Assembly: GCA_963812245.1 (NCBI GenBank)
Contig: CAWEUK010000002.1
Location: forward strand, 1,178,001-1,242,000
DNA length: 64,000 nucleotides
Source of the DNA: Salsipaludibacter sp963812245
Lineage (GTDB): Bacteria > Actinomycetota > Nitriliruptoria > Nitriliruptorales > Nitriliruptoraceae
Direction of reading: 5' to 3'
A program made the position numbers and the translations under genes. Below the pieces are notes generated by a model, which ran no database searches, was not told where the DNA came from, and worked only from the letters and a program-made list of their open reading frames with translations. Below are positions 1-9,083 of the stretch, piece after piece (position 1 is the stretch's first letter; each line of letters begins with the position of its first letter).

Positions 1-1
1 G

Positions 2-157
2 CAGATCTGGGTGGAGATCGACCTCGGCCTGGTCTCCAAGGACATCCGCGTGGAGGCGTCGAAGTCGTTCGGTGGGTCCTTGTCCTCGCAGGATCCCCCC
101 TTCGCGGAGATGGTCAAACCTCCCGACTGGCGGCGGTACTGGGCGGCCTTCGCATGA
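2..157 (+). CDS. C-terminal end of an unrecognised protein (partial)
   Basis: An open frame enters from the left edge and gives 51 residues before TGA at 155-157. It is rich in charged and aromatic residues (QIWVEIDLGL near the start, DWRRYWAAFA at the end). It lies 48 bases upstream of the 1485-residue gene on the same strand, so the two are probably one transcription unit. The visible part carries no motif I recognise, so no function is assigned. Confidence 0.6.
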   Translation, partial: QIWVEIDLGLVSKDIRVEASKSFGGSLSSQDPPFAEMVKPPDWRRYWAAFA

Positions 158-205
158 ACGCACCGTCGGCGGCGACCGCGTCGCGAGACGAGGATCGGAG
201 CGACC

Positions 206-3200
206 ATGCCTGGTGACCTGACCACCGACGTCACCTGGGTGGCGCTCCCCGCCCACGTCGACGACGCCGGCCGGGTGCTCGTCAACGCCCATGCCTCGAT
301 TCGGCTGGGTGGTGGCGACGGGGTCACGCTGGACGACGTCGGCGGCCCGGCGCGATCCTGGGCGGAGTCCGTGGCGGGCATGACCTTCTCCGTCGACATC
401 AACGGCACACTTCACCAGGGCCTGGTGCCGATTACGAGCCCAACGCCCGGACTGTGGGAGGCCCTCTTCCCGCCAGACACCCCGGTCGGGACCTGGGTCC
501 GTCCCGCGCACGAGGACAAGGCGGTGCACACCTGGTCGGTGGCTGACCTGTTGGCGGAGGTGGCCGGGCTGTACGGCACGACCGCCGCATCACCCGACGG
601 GCTCGAGCCACCGTTGGTCGACGACGTGGCTGGCCCCTTCGCCCGCGTTCACCCCTGGCGGGGCGTCACGACCTTCCGGCCACCCAGTTGGGACGGTGAA
701 CAGGGAGGTGACACACACCCGGGCGTGGTCGACAACCAACCATCGGGAGGTCCGTCCGGGATCGTGGCACTGGAGGACCTCCACCGGTTCTACGACCGAC
801 CGTGGTTCACGGACGCCGGCGGCGGCCAAACGGATCCCGCGATCGACCCGGGACCCTACGCACCGGAGTTCCACGAACGGCTGGCCCTGCTGGGCGACCA
901 TCCCCGATTGCTGCGTCGACTCGGGATCGTGTGCACCCTGCGGTTGCCCCTGATTGTCGCGGACCTGCCACCCCAGGGAACGGTTGCCGTCCTGCCGACC
1001 GCAGAGGTGCCCGACACCGGCATCCCCCCGTCCGTCCCTCGAACCGCATGGGAGGCCGACGCCGACCGTCGCCACTTCTTCGTCCGACCGCAACTCGCCG
1101 AGCCCCACTTGCGCTGGCTGGCCCACGGGTGGCTGGCACTGGGCGATCCCGACCTGTTCACCACCTACCAGGTCGACCTCGACGGAATCGGCCTGAAACT
1201 GGCCGGGTTCGCGGCCAGCCTCGGCCAGTTCACCGACGGCGCGCTGCGGGGACCGCTGGACCCCCTGCGCTCCACGCTGCCGTCGCTGCGAACGGGCGGG
1301 TGGACCGTGGCCCGGCACGACGCCGCATCTTCGATGTTCAGCGGCTTCACCACGATGGCCAGCCTCGAGGCGGCTGCCGGACCGGTACTGCACGCCGAGC
1401 AACTCGTCCGGGGCGTCCGGGTCGACGTCGAGGACGCGGCGACCTGGCGGAGCCTGCAGGCGCGCCAGGTCCGCCACGCCCTCACGGCACCAGGCGCACC
1501 GGCACCGATCTCCTACACAGACGAGGGCTTCGCCAAGCTGGGGGTGGCCACCTCCAACCCGACGGCGTCCGACGATGGGGGCGCCCCCGCCGATGACCTG
1601 TACGTCCACGAGGCACTCGTGGGGTGGGACGGATGGTCGCTGGTCGTCCCCCGGCCGGGTCGCCACCTGCCGCGCGACGACGACGGCGGAAGCGCGAACC
1701 ACACGACGGCCGACTACGACGAGGCCGACCCGACCGGGGCCCTGGGCATGACCACCGAGGCCCGGGCCGCCGACGCGACGCTGCCACGGCTGCGGGTCGG
1801 GCGGGAGTATGCGCTCCGGGCCCGGGTGGTTGACCTGGCCGGGACCAGCCGGCCGCTCGACGACCCGCACTTCGACCCGACCATCGACAACGCCCCCCTC
1901 AGCACACCACCCGCTCGGCATCGTCGCTGGGAACCCGTCCACCCGCCGAACCTCGTGCGCACCCGTGACGACACCGAGGGGGAGGGAATCGACCACCTCG
2001 TGATCCGCAGCAGCGGGGATCTCGACCCTCAGCCGGATCCGTGGACCCACGCGACGTCGCTCAACGCCGAGGTGGGTCACGACCGCTACCGAGGCGTGGC
2101 CGAGCGCTGGTTGCTGCCACCGCGTGCCAGCGTGGCGATGGCCGAAGCACATGGTGCCTTCGACGCCATCCTCGACGGCAACGAACCCGATGCCCTCGAG
2201 CGCCTCTACGACGTGGCCACGCGGGAGCAACGTTCCCTTGGGGCCGACGACGACCCGATCAGTTCCACGCACGAGGACCACCGCGACGAGCAGGGCAACC
2301 CGGTGCCCTACGTCATCGCGGAGACGCTGGATGCCAAGGACCTCCACCTGCCGGATCCGTGGGCTGCGGGCATGCTGCTGGTGGTCCGACATGAGGCCCA
2401 GGAGGTGTCGCTGCCCGTCGACTGGTCGGGCACCTGGCCGGACCTGGAACCACGTCGCCTGCGTCTCGCGTCCGGCCCGACAGTGAGCCTGGCCGAGCTC
2501 GCCGACCCCGCCAGCCCCCCCGGCAGCCCCGACGTCATCGTCCTGACCGTGCCAGCTGGCGAACAGGTGACCCTGGAGCTCAGTTCGACCTTCGCGGAGG
2601 AGCACCTGGACCTGTTCGGCGTGTGGCACTGGGCCAAGCAGGCGAACGCGGCCGGCGCGGCGGCCGTGCGTACCGCCGCAGTGCAGGGCCGGCACTGGAT
2701 GCTCAGCCCGCGCCACACCCTCACCGCCACGCACGCCGTCGAGCGGCCCCTGCCCCATGCGTTGGGTGGTCCGGGCAAACCGTCGCTGCCCGACAGCACC
2801 GGCCTGGTGGTCCACCGCCACCCGGGTGCGACCGACACGATCCTGGCAGGCACCATCCGGACCCATGCGGCCAGCACGGCGCGGATCGACGTCATGGCGG
2901 ACTGGGTCGAGCCGGTCGATGACCCCTCACGGCCGCCACCGTCGAAGGACGACGACGCCGCGGCCATTGCCGGCGGTGCACCTGGCTGGCCGTTCCAGCG
3001 GCGCCGGGCTCGCGCCTTCGAGGTGGCCGTGGGATCCGCCGAGGACGAGGTCGTGGTGACCATGGTCGACCCCGACGGCCCGGCACTGGAGGCCGAAGGG
3101 ACGTCCCGGTTCCGACGCTGTGTGCGGTGTGCCACGCTGGTGCCCGAAGGCAAGGCAGGCAGCCCCTGCCCCGCACGAGCACCCCAGGCGCCATCGCCAC

Positions 3201-4663
3201 CCCACGACCACCACGTCCTGGTGGCACCCGAGCACTACGCGCTGGTGTCCGGGCCCGCCGGCCAGGGGACCAGCCCCCGGTGGCGTGGCTGCCAGAAGTG
3301 TGCGTCGGCGTTCTGGTTCGATCCGCTCCTCCCGACCGAGTCCTGTCCTGGTGGCGGGTTGCATGCGCCCGGTGACGAAGTGTCCGTGCCGGGTGCCGGA
3401 CCGGGCCAGCCAGCCTGGCGTCGTTGCAAGCACTGCACGTGCCTGTTCCTGTCCGGCGTGGAGCCTCGCGCGTGCTGGGTGGGGGATCGTCACGAGCCGG
3501 TCGGACCCGCCCAGGTGGTCCCACGAATGGATCGCCTGGCCCGCCACGAGTTTGGTGACACCCGTCATCGCCGTGTGGCCTACTCGGCGACCGCGACCAG
3601 TCGATACCGCGAGTTCCAACCGGTCGAACTGGTCGCGGACACCGAGCGCCTGGTCCGCCGCGAACAGGTCGGCGACCCACCGACCTCCTGGACCCTGCAG
3701 GTGCCGAGCTCGGCCCACCCGGCGCCTCCCGACGTGGAACGGGTGCTGCCAACCATGGCCTGGGAGGAGGAGATCAGTGGTGGCGCCCGCATCCGGCGGC
3801 GACGTGGCGGCGGCGTTCGCATCTGGCTGCGACGGCCGTGGTACTCCTCTGGCGACGGCGAACTGCTGGGCGTGGTGACCGCCGACCTGCCGGACGGCCA
3901 GCCGTTGCACGTGAACCCGCTGACGCGTGCGCCGTTGGGCCAGTACGTGACGACCTACGGCAGCGACCCCGTGTGGGATTCGTCTGGCGTACCCGCCATC
4001 GCCACGACCAGCCACTTCCCGCTCGCGCTGCCGGGACCGTCGAACGCCTCCCGGACCTTGGTGGAGCTTCCGAAGGCGGACGTCGTCGTCGCCGCGCATG
4101 CCGTGCAGTGGGACTGGGGGAGCCGGCGGTGGTACGCCGACCTTCAGGTCGACCTGGGAGACGTCTACTTCCCCTTCGTGCGGCTGTCCCTGGTGCGACT
4201 GCAGCCGTCCTCGTTGCCGGGCCTGTCGTTGTCGCCGACCGTGACCGACCACACCGTGCAGGTGGTGCCGGATCGGGAGACACGGCTGCGCATCGTGCGG
4301 GGCGGCACGATGGTCACGGTGTCCGGCCCAGTCGGGAGCAACGACGTCGGTGCCGCCCGCGTGTCGGCCTTGGGGCCGCGACTGCGGGCCCGTCCGATCG
4401 TCCGCGTCGACCTGCAGGAGGACGTGGGGGGTCGGGGTGACCTGGGCTGGCGGACGGTCCATTCGACGGACCTGGACCTGGACCTCGACGGGTTCCGCGG
4501 CACATGGCGTGGCGTGGTCCCGCCTGGGGGAAGTCCCCAGCGCCCCCGCCGCCTGCACGTCCAGGAGTTCCAGACCTTCCTGCAGGACGAGGACCCCTCA
4601 CCCAGTCGCGACCGTGGAGCGACTGCAGAGCGCGTCGTCTTTGCGGACGACTTTCTGCTGTGA
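206..4663 (+). CDS. Large unknown protein with three Cys-rich zinc-ribbon-like repeats
   Basis: A 1485-residue protein whose ATG is preceded by GGAG five bases upstream. I do not recognise the family. There is no signal peptide or membrane segment, so a cytoplasmic location is likely. Around residues 970-1095 three units follow one another: CVRCATL with a later CP, CQKCASAFWF with SCPGGG, and CKHCTCLFL with ACW. Each looks like a CxxC..C ribbon of the kind that binds zinc, although later cysteines are partly lost. The rest reads as beta-rich modules, with several R/D-rich loops. It follows the partial gene at the left edge and converges on the quinoprotein oxidase genes. A role as a large structural or assembly factor is only a guess. 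Dense coding and codon bias make the gene itself secure. Confidence 0.8.
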   Translation: MPGDLTTDVTWVALPAHVDDAGRVLVNAHASIRLGGGDGVTLDDVGGPARSWAESVAGMTFSVDINGTLHQGLVPITSPTPGLWEALFPPDTPVGTWVRPAHEDKAVHTWSVADLLAEVAGLYGTTAASPDGLEPPLVDDVAGPFARVHPWRGVTTFRPPSWDGEQGGDTHPGVVDNQPSGGPSGIVALEDLHRFYDRPWFTDAGGGQTDPAIDPGPYAPEFHERLALLGDHPRLLRRLGIVCTLRLPLIVADLPPQGTVAVLPTAEVPDTGIPPSVPRTAWEADADRRHFFVRPQLAEPHLRWLAHGWLALGDPDLFTTYQVDLDGIGLKLAGFAASLGQFTDGALRGPLDPLRSTLPSLRTGGWTVARHDAASSMFSGFTTMASLEAAAGPVLHAEQLVRGVRVDVEDAATWRSLQARQVRHALTAPGAPAPISYTDEGFAKLGVATSNPTASDDGGAPADDLYVHEALVGWDGWSLVVPRPGRHLPRDDDGGSANHTTADYDEADPTGALGMTTEARAADATLPRLRVGREYALRARVVDLAGTSRPLDDPHFDPTIDNAPLSTPPARHRRWEPVHPPNLVRTRDDTEGEGIDHLVIRSSGDLDPQPDPWTHATSLNAEVGHDRYRGVAERWLLPPRASVAMAEAHGAFDAILDGNEPDALERLYDVATREQRSLGADDDPISSTHEDHRDEQGNPVPYVIAETLDAKDLHLPDPWAAGMLLVVRHEAQEVSLPVDWSGTWPDLEPRRLRLASGPTVSLAELADPASPPGSPDVIVLTVPAGEQVTLELSSTFAEEHLDLFGVWHWAKQANAAGAAAVRTAAVQGRHWMLSPRHTLTATHAVERPLPHALGGPGKPSLPDSTGLVVHRHPGATDTILAGTIRTHAASTARIDVMADWVEPVDDPSRPPPSKDDDAAAIAGGAPGWPFQRRRARAFEVAVGSAEDEVVVTMVDPDGPALEAEGTSRFRRCVRCATLVPEGKAGSPCPARAPQAPSPPHDHHVLVAPEHYALVSGPAGQGTSPRWRGCQKCASAFWFDPLLPTESCPGGGLHAPGDEVSVPGAGPGQPAWRRCKHCTCLFLSGVEPRACWVGDRHEPVGPAQVVPRMDRLARHEFGDTRHRRVAYSATATSRYREFQPVELVADTERLVRREQVGDPPTSWTLQVPSSAHPAPPDVERVLPTMAWEEEISGGARIRRRRGGGVRIWLRRPWYSSGDGELLGVVTADLPDGQPLHVNPLTRAPLGQYVTTYGSDPVWDSSGVPAIATTSHFPLALPGPSNASRTLVELPKADVVVAAHAVQWDWGSRRWYADLQVDLGDVYFPFVRLSLVRLQPSSLPGLSLSPTVTDHTVQVVPDRETRLRIVRGGTMVTVSGPVGSNDVGAARVSALGPRLRARPIVRVDLQEDVGGRGDLGWRTVHSTDLDLDLDGFRGTWRGVVPPGGSPQRPRRLHVQEFQTFLQDEDPSPSRDRGATAERVVFADDFLL

Positions 4664-4802
4664 TGGGCATGTGACATCAGCGGCGAGACTCAGATGTCGA
4701 GTCGGGGATGGCCTTGGTGGGCGATGCGCATGGACCGGCCATCGGGGAACCTGGTCGGTGGTCCCAGCCCGAGGCGGCGGTGCGACGGTGGCAGCACGAC
4801 CG

Positions 4803-5957
4803 TCACGTTGGACGTGTCCCTGTGATCTCCTGCGCGGTCGCCGCGAACCGCGCACGCCGTTGCCAGAACGGCGTGTGGAAGCGCTGCTCGGCGGCGTAGA
4901 ACCCGATCCGCTCGACCAGGTGGACCGTGGCCTCCTCGTCGAGCGTGCGTTCATGGTGGGCCAGTGCCGATGCGTCGCCGCGCTGGGGACCATCGCCGAG
5001 CAGTTCGAGGGCCACGTCTGCGCCCGCGATCCCGGTGCGAAGCGCTCGCAGGACCCCGCTGCCGGCGATCGGGTCGACCGCCAGCGCCGCATCGCCGACT
5101 GCCACCCACGGCCGTGGGTCGCCACGGCGGTCCAGTCGGTGGCTCGCGGCGCTGAGTGCGCGTGGCCCCCACAGGAGTCCACCTGGCACCGACCCGTCGG
5201 CGATCCACCTCGTGGCAGCGAGCGTGCACCGCCAGACCGAGGGCACGCCGAGTTGCCGACGCCTGCACACGTCCGCGTCCGTCAGCAGCACCACCGCGTC
5301 ACGGGACGGATCCACGGGGGCGCGGTACCACCAACCATCGGGAGTCGACTCGACCAGCAGGACCCCACCATCCCTGGGCTGGCCTTGGACGTGCGCGGCC
5401 ACGGCCGTGAGTCGGTCGAAGGTGCGGCGGGTCGCCCCCAGCCGGCGACCGACCAGTGCGCGACGCCCGGTCGCGTCGACCACGATGGTGGCGGTGACGT
5501 TCGACGCAGGCTGCACCGCACCAGTTGCCGGGGCCACGTCCACCTCCCAATGGCCCGCAACCGGGCGAACATCGACCAGTCGCCCACCATGCCTGATCGT
5601 CGCCCCGGCTTCGAGCGCCAGGCAACGCAGCAGGCGATCCAGGGCCATCCGATCGACGTGCCACCCCTGGCCGTAGGGTGTCGCCAGGTACGACTGTCGC
5701 ACGAGGTGCTCGTCTCCCCATGCGCTCGCGGTGCCATGACAGGGCATGGGGTCGAGCGCGAGAAATTGCTCCCATGCTCCAAGTTCAACGAGCAGCGGCC
5801 GGATGCCGGGAGCCAGGGTCTCACCGACCCGGGCAATGTCGCGCTCGGCACGTTCGAGCAGCAGGACCGACGCGCCGGCGCGAGCCAACCTGCACGCAGC
5901 GACGGCGCCCGCCGGGCCGCCGCCGGCGACGACGACGTCGACTCGCTCGTCAGCCAT
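4803..5957 (-). CDS. LodB/GoxB-type FAD-dependent flavoprotein (CTQ cofactor maturation)
   Basis: A 384-residue flavoprotein. The N-terminal Rossmann motif GGGPAGA is followed by an acidic strand end (LLLE). A second FAD motif, GDAALAVDP then GSG, lies in the C-terminal half, as in tryptophan-halogenase and geranylgeranyl-reductase-like enzymes. In LodA/LodB and GoxA/GoxB systems the flavoprotein is needed to hydroxylate and cross-link the Trp and Cys that form cysteine tryptophylquinone in the partner oxidase. The gene begins 8 bases inside the end of the LodA-like gene, which implies translational coupling. I chose ATG 5957 because the frame open further upstream lacks family features and would overlap the partner by over 100 bases. 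The function follows from family and context; the substrate is unknown. Confidence 0.82.
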   Translation of the reverse strand: MADERVDVVVAGGGPAGAVAACRLARAGASVLLLERAERDIARVGETLAPGIRPLLVELGAWEQFLALDPMPCHGTASAWGDEHLVRQSYLATPYGQGWHVDRMALDRLLRCLALEAGATIRHGGRLVDVRPVAGHWEVDVAPATGAVQPASNVTATIVVDATGRRALVGRRLGATRRTFDRLTAVAAHVQGQPRDGGVLLVESTPDGWWYRAPVDPSRDAVVLLTDADVCRRRQLGVPSVWRCTLAATRWIADGSVPGGLLWGPRALSAASHRLDRRGDPRPWVAVGDAALAVDPIAGSGVLRALRTGIAGADVALELLGDGPQRGDASALAHHERTLDEEATVHLVERIGFYAAEQRFHTPFWQRRARFAATAQEITGTRPT

Positions 5958-7779
5958 GGTCGGCGAGCACGATCGCCTCACGGAACAGCGGAAACCCAGC
6001 GGGCGAGGCCCCCCGGAGTCGAACTCGGCAGCGTCCGTCCAGGACGCGCGCCACGGGCACGTCACCTTGGAAGGTGGTGTCGTCGACCTGCTCGAGTTCG
6101 TGGTCGATGATCGCGCCCCTCCGGTCGCGCGTCTCGACCCACAAGTCCGGATGGGCGACCTGAGTCGCCGCCCGTGTCATGACGCGGACAGCCATGGACC
6201 GACGCCTCGGCTGTGCCTCGACTGTCAACGAGGGCCCGCCGGTGAGCGTGCCCAGCAGCGCATAGGCGGTCGCCGGGCCGTCGGCCATCGCACCTCGCGA
6301 CGGCTGGATCGCCGGACGCCCGATGCCTCCCGAGCCCATGCCCTCCAGGACTGTGGCGTCGATGCCGTCCCGGGTTCCGGGCGAGGGCGCGTCGCGTGGG
6401 TCGCCCTGGCGCACGAGGACGTGCCACACCCCTGCGTGCTCTTCACGCCCACCCGGGCCGAAGGGCATTCGGAGACCGAACTCGGTCGCTCCCGGTTCGC
6501 GCCGGTGGTCGGCCCGGTCGTCGGCCTCGGCCGTCCAGGGCTCGATCAGCCTTCCCCCCGGAGACTGGAGTCGGACGTCGAGCGCCACGCGGTCCTGGGT
6601 CAGGACCACGACGCGCAGGTGGTGGTCGAGTTCGGTCACGAACACCGGGACACGGTGGAGCAGTCCCACGGGTACCTGGGCGTGTGCAACCGTGGCGATC
6701 GGTTGGCCTTCGGCGTGCTCGTGGATCCGACGACCGAGAGGCCATCCACCTGGCTCGCCATCGGGCCCTTCCGGGCGGACCCGCCCCGGCGGCACGGCAA
6801 CGGTCATGCCCCACGCTCCACCGCTCGATCGGTCGCGGACCACGGCCACCTCGAACCGGGCCATCCGTGGGTCACGATTCACCTCGATGGGGATGGTCAC
6901 GCGGCGGATGCGCCCGCTCTCGGATCGCGCTGTGCTGGACGTCCCGCCGCGCACGCGCCGACTGCGGTCGACTGCCAGCGTCACGTTCGTCCTCGAGTGC
7001 CCCATGTCCACAACGTCGAATTCGAGGTCAACGACGGCGCGATCCCCGTCCGGTGCGCCCAACGCCACCAGGTGATGGCTGCGGGGAACGAGCACGGGGT
7101 GATGGCAGACTTCTCGTTCCACGTGCCGATCGCCCTCGTCGACCACGAATCCGAGCCGATGCCACGTCCGCACCATGCCGGCGTAGTCGTTCACGCTGGA
7201 CCACGCGTGCGGCAACGTGTCGCCGGCCGCGTAGACGGATGCGGGCCGGGGCACTGGCCACCAGGTGCCGGTGCACAGTTGGTAGTCAGCCTGCCACGGC
7301 ACGGCCATGCCACGGGTGAGGTCGCCAGGGCGGACCTTGGTGGCGTCCAGGCGGAAGGGCTCGACGTAGTTGGTGGCATCAAGCAACGGCGACGGGTCGT
7401 GTCCCGGGAGGGGAAGGGCACCGACCTCGATGCCCGGGTGGAAGGGCCCTCCCACGCACGCCTCGAGCGCCGCCCTTGTGAGGCCATCCGGGTCGATCGA
7501 CCACTGCACGTCAGGCAACCCCTGCCAGTCGTCAACGAAGTTGGCTGTCACCCACCGCCGCAGGTGCTGGTACTGCAGCGGCGTCACCCGTCCGTCCGGG
7601 CCCTGGAGCGCCGGCATGTTGGTACCCGTCGTTGCAGCCGGCGCCGTCACGAAGGGGAAGATGTAGTCACGGTCATCCTTGGCCGTGACTGGTTCGGCCC
7701 AGTGGGCCGGGTTGCTGTGCTTGTCGGCAATCCCGCGAACCCACCGGATGTCGCGGGCACGCTGCAGGATCGGGTGCAC
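5950..7779 (-). CDS. LodA/GoxA-like CTQ quinoprotein oxidase, C-terminal part (frameshifted gene)
   Basis: This frame holds about 609 residues that continue the LodA-like protein begun in the adjacent upstream frame. LodA/GoxA enzymes are amino-acid oxidases (L-lysine 6-oxidase, glycine oxidase) with a cysteine tryptophylquinone cofactor. A family hallmark is visible: WQADYQLC then WWPVPRP, whose Cys is the probable cofactor cysteine. A later Trp (VRTWHRLGFV) is the candidate partner, although the spacing (37 residues) is shorter than I recall for LodA. Family-like text (TSYTRDVHPILQRARDIRW) continues upstream of the GTG at 7779 into the region covered by the other frame. The start is therefore artificial and the break is a +1 frameshift near 7800-7815. 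The end overlaps the flavoprotein gene by 8 bases. Confidence 0.75.
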   Translation of the reverse strand: MHPILQRARDIRWVRGIADKHSNPAHWAEPVTAKDDRDYIFPFVTAPAATTGTNMPALQGPDGRVTPLQYQHLRRWVTANFVDDWQGLPDVQWSIDPDGLTRAALEACVGGPFHPGIEVGALPLPGHDPSPLLDATNYVEPFRLDATKVRPGDLTRGMAVPWQADYQLCTGTWWPVPRPASVYAAGDTLPHAWSSVNDYAGMVRTWHRLGFVVDEGDRHVEREVCHHPVLVPRSHHLVALGAPDGDRAVVDLEFDVVDMGHSRTNVTLAVDRSRRVRGGTSSTARSESGRIRRVTIPIEVNRDPRMARFEVAVVRDRSSGGAWGMTVAVPPGRVRPEGPDGEPGGWPLGRRIHEHAEGQPIATVAHAQVPVGLLHRVPVFVTELDHHLRVVVLTQDRVALDVRLQSPGGRLIEPWTAEADDRADHRREPGATEFGLRMPFGPGGREEHAGVWHVLVRQGDPRDAPSPGTRDGIDATVLEGMGSGGIGRPAIQPSRGAMADGPATAYALLGTLTGGPSLTVEAQPRRRSMAVRVMTRAATQVAHPDLWVETRDRRGAIIDHELEQVDDTTFQGDVPVARVLDGRCRVRLRGASPAGFPLFREAIVLADHG

Positions 7780-7780
7780 A

Positions 7781-8506
7781 TCACGCGTGTAGGAGGTGGT
7801 GGCCGGAACGCGGCAGGACCGCGCCCTTCACCATTTCCTGCATCAACCGGTCGTACAGGGTGGTGACACTGTCCTGGTGGGGTGCGAACTTCGGCGGGGC
7901 GATGACGACCCAGGCCGCGTCGGCCCGATGCCATTGGGTCGACCCCGTCGGCCGCAGCCGCGCGAAGACGGGACCGTCGCCGACGTCGTCCCACCACCAC
8001 GGATTCTTCCAGTAGTCCCCCAGACCGACGTCTGCCGGCGAACCGGCGGCGCCATGCCCGCCGAGCACGTACAGGCGCGCGGCGCCGTCGGTTCGCAACT
8101 CGCCGAGCGAGACCGGCACGGGCGCATGGTCGAGGAACGTGATGCGCCCGCCGTCCAGGGCAACGTGTGCAGCCGGCCCGTCGATCCGTTTGCGGCCCGG
8201 GTCGATGGTCAGGTCGGGCGCGGGACCGTCGTTGCCGCGCATGGGGTGCGCGGCCTTCGCATTGGCAACGTGGACCGACCACTGGATCTCGTGGTCTGCC
8301 GCGGACACCTCGACCGATGTGCCGTCGTCGAGGTGGGCGAAGATCCGAAACCGGGCAGCCTGCCGCTTGACGCGACACAGGTCGTCCTTGAAGCCTCCGG
8401 GCGGGTTGGGGCGGTCACCGACCAACTCCGGTCCCAGGAACCATTCGGGACTGTTGCCGACCCGCGCGATGCCGATCGAAGGGTGGATGCTGTACCTGGT
8501 GGACAC
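7781..8506 (-). CDS. LodA/GoxA-like CTQ quinoprotein oxidase, N-terminal part (frameshifted gene)
   Basis: The 241 residues begin with the family signature IHPSIGIARVGNSPEW and continue through GGFKDDLCRVKRQAARFRIF, both typical of the LodA N-terminus. The reading is clear to about MVKGAVLP, after which it leaves the family and stops. Dropping one base there joins it to the following frame and restores a protein of about 850 residues. GTG 8506 is preferred over ATG 8518, because GGGAGG sits four bases before the GTG. The gene is divergent from the ArsR operon. Either the gene is broken or the sequence carries a one-base error; intact conservation downstream and a coupled maturase favour recent damage or error. 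Confidence 0.75.
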   Translation of the reverse strand: MSTRYSIHPSIGIARVGNSPEWFLGPELVGDRPNPPGGFKDDLCRVKRQAARFRIFAHLDDGTSVEVSAADHEIQWSVHVANAKAAHPMRGNDGPAPDLTIDPGRKRIDGPAAHVALDGGRITFLDHAPVPVSLGELRTDGAARLYVLGGHGAAGSPADVGLGDYWKNPWWWDDVGDGPVFARLRPTGSTQWHRADAAWVVIAPPKFAPHQDSVTTLYDRLMQEMVKGAVLPRSGHHLLHA

Positions 8507-8718
8507 GACGCCTCCCATCGTTCGACCCAGGACATGGCGTCATGATCGTGGGTGGGAAACTTCCCCCGGAGGTGCTCAGGTCGACACTACGGACGTCGAC
8601 GCCCTCCCACCATGTGGGTAGCCACAAGGCCCGTTCCGGATCCCCCACCCGCCGCATCTCTCGGGTGCAGGTCCCCCCGTCGATCTCTTGAACCAACGGT
8701 CGAACCACATCGCTTGCG

Positions 8719-8746
8719 CAATACGTTAGTGCACGCTAACGTATTG
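8719..8746. promoter_or_regulatory. Palindromic operator upstream of arsR-type gene
   Basis: Two perfect 11-base arms (CAATACGTTAG and CTAACGTATTG) flank a 6-base spacer, ending four bases before the regulator's ATG. ArsR-family repressors bind such dyads over their own promoters, so autoregulation of this operon is the simple reading. It lies in the 232-base gap between the divergent oxidase gene and the ArsR gene. Confidence 0.8.
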
Positions 8747-8750
8747 GATC

Positions 8751-9083
8751 ATGACGGACGCCCTCGCTGCTGTGGCCGAACCGAACCGGCGACGCATCCT
8801 GCAGTTGTTGGCGTCGGGCCCGCGAACGGTCAGCGAACTGGCCGACGAGTTCACGACCACCCGATCGGCCACGTCCCAGCACCTCGCCGTGCTGCGCGAC
8901 GTCGGCCTGGTGGCCGCGGACAAGGTCGGTCGCACGCGGATCTACCGGGTCGTCCCGCAGGGGCTTGCGCAGTTGCATGCCGAGATCGACCGCTTCTGGA
9001 CCGACGAGCTGGACCTGCTGGCCGCCGACGCCACCGCCGTCGCCCAGGGCCGTCGCGACGACACGAGCAAGGACGAGACATGA
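8751..9083 (+). CDS. ArsR-family transcriptional regulator
   Basis: A 110-residue winged-helix protein of typical ArsR length. The start ADPxRRRILxLL-like helix (AEPNRRRILQLLA), the recognition region (TTTRSATSQHLAVLRDVGLV) and the wing (GRTRIYRV) are all clear. No metal-binding ELCVCDL motif is present, so it is of the non-metal group often found next to SRPBCC proteins. It probably represses its own operon through the dyad immediately upstream. Its TGA overlaps the next ATG (ATGA), so the SRPBCC fusion protein is translationally coupled to it. Confidence 0.93.
   Translation: MTDALAAVAEPNRRRILQLLASGPRTVSELADEFTTTRSATSQHLAVLRDVGLVAADKVGRTRIYRVVPQGLAQLHAEIDRFWTDELDLLAADATAVAQGRRDDTSKDET

Noticed and set aside
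590..2866. Long minus-strand frame of 758 codons inside the 1485-residue gene
   Set aside because: Shadow frame of a high-GC gene: Arg/Gly/Pro-rich, no start site or family text, fully overlapped by a better frame.
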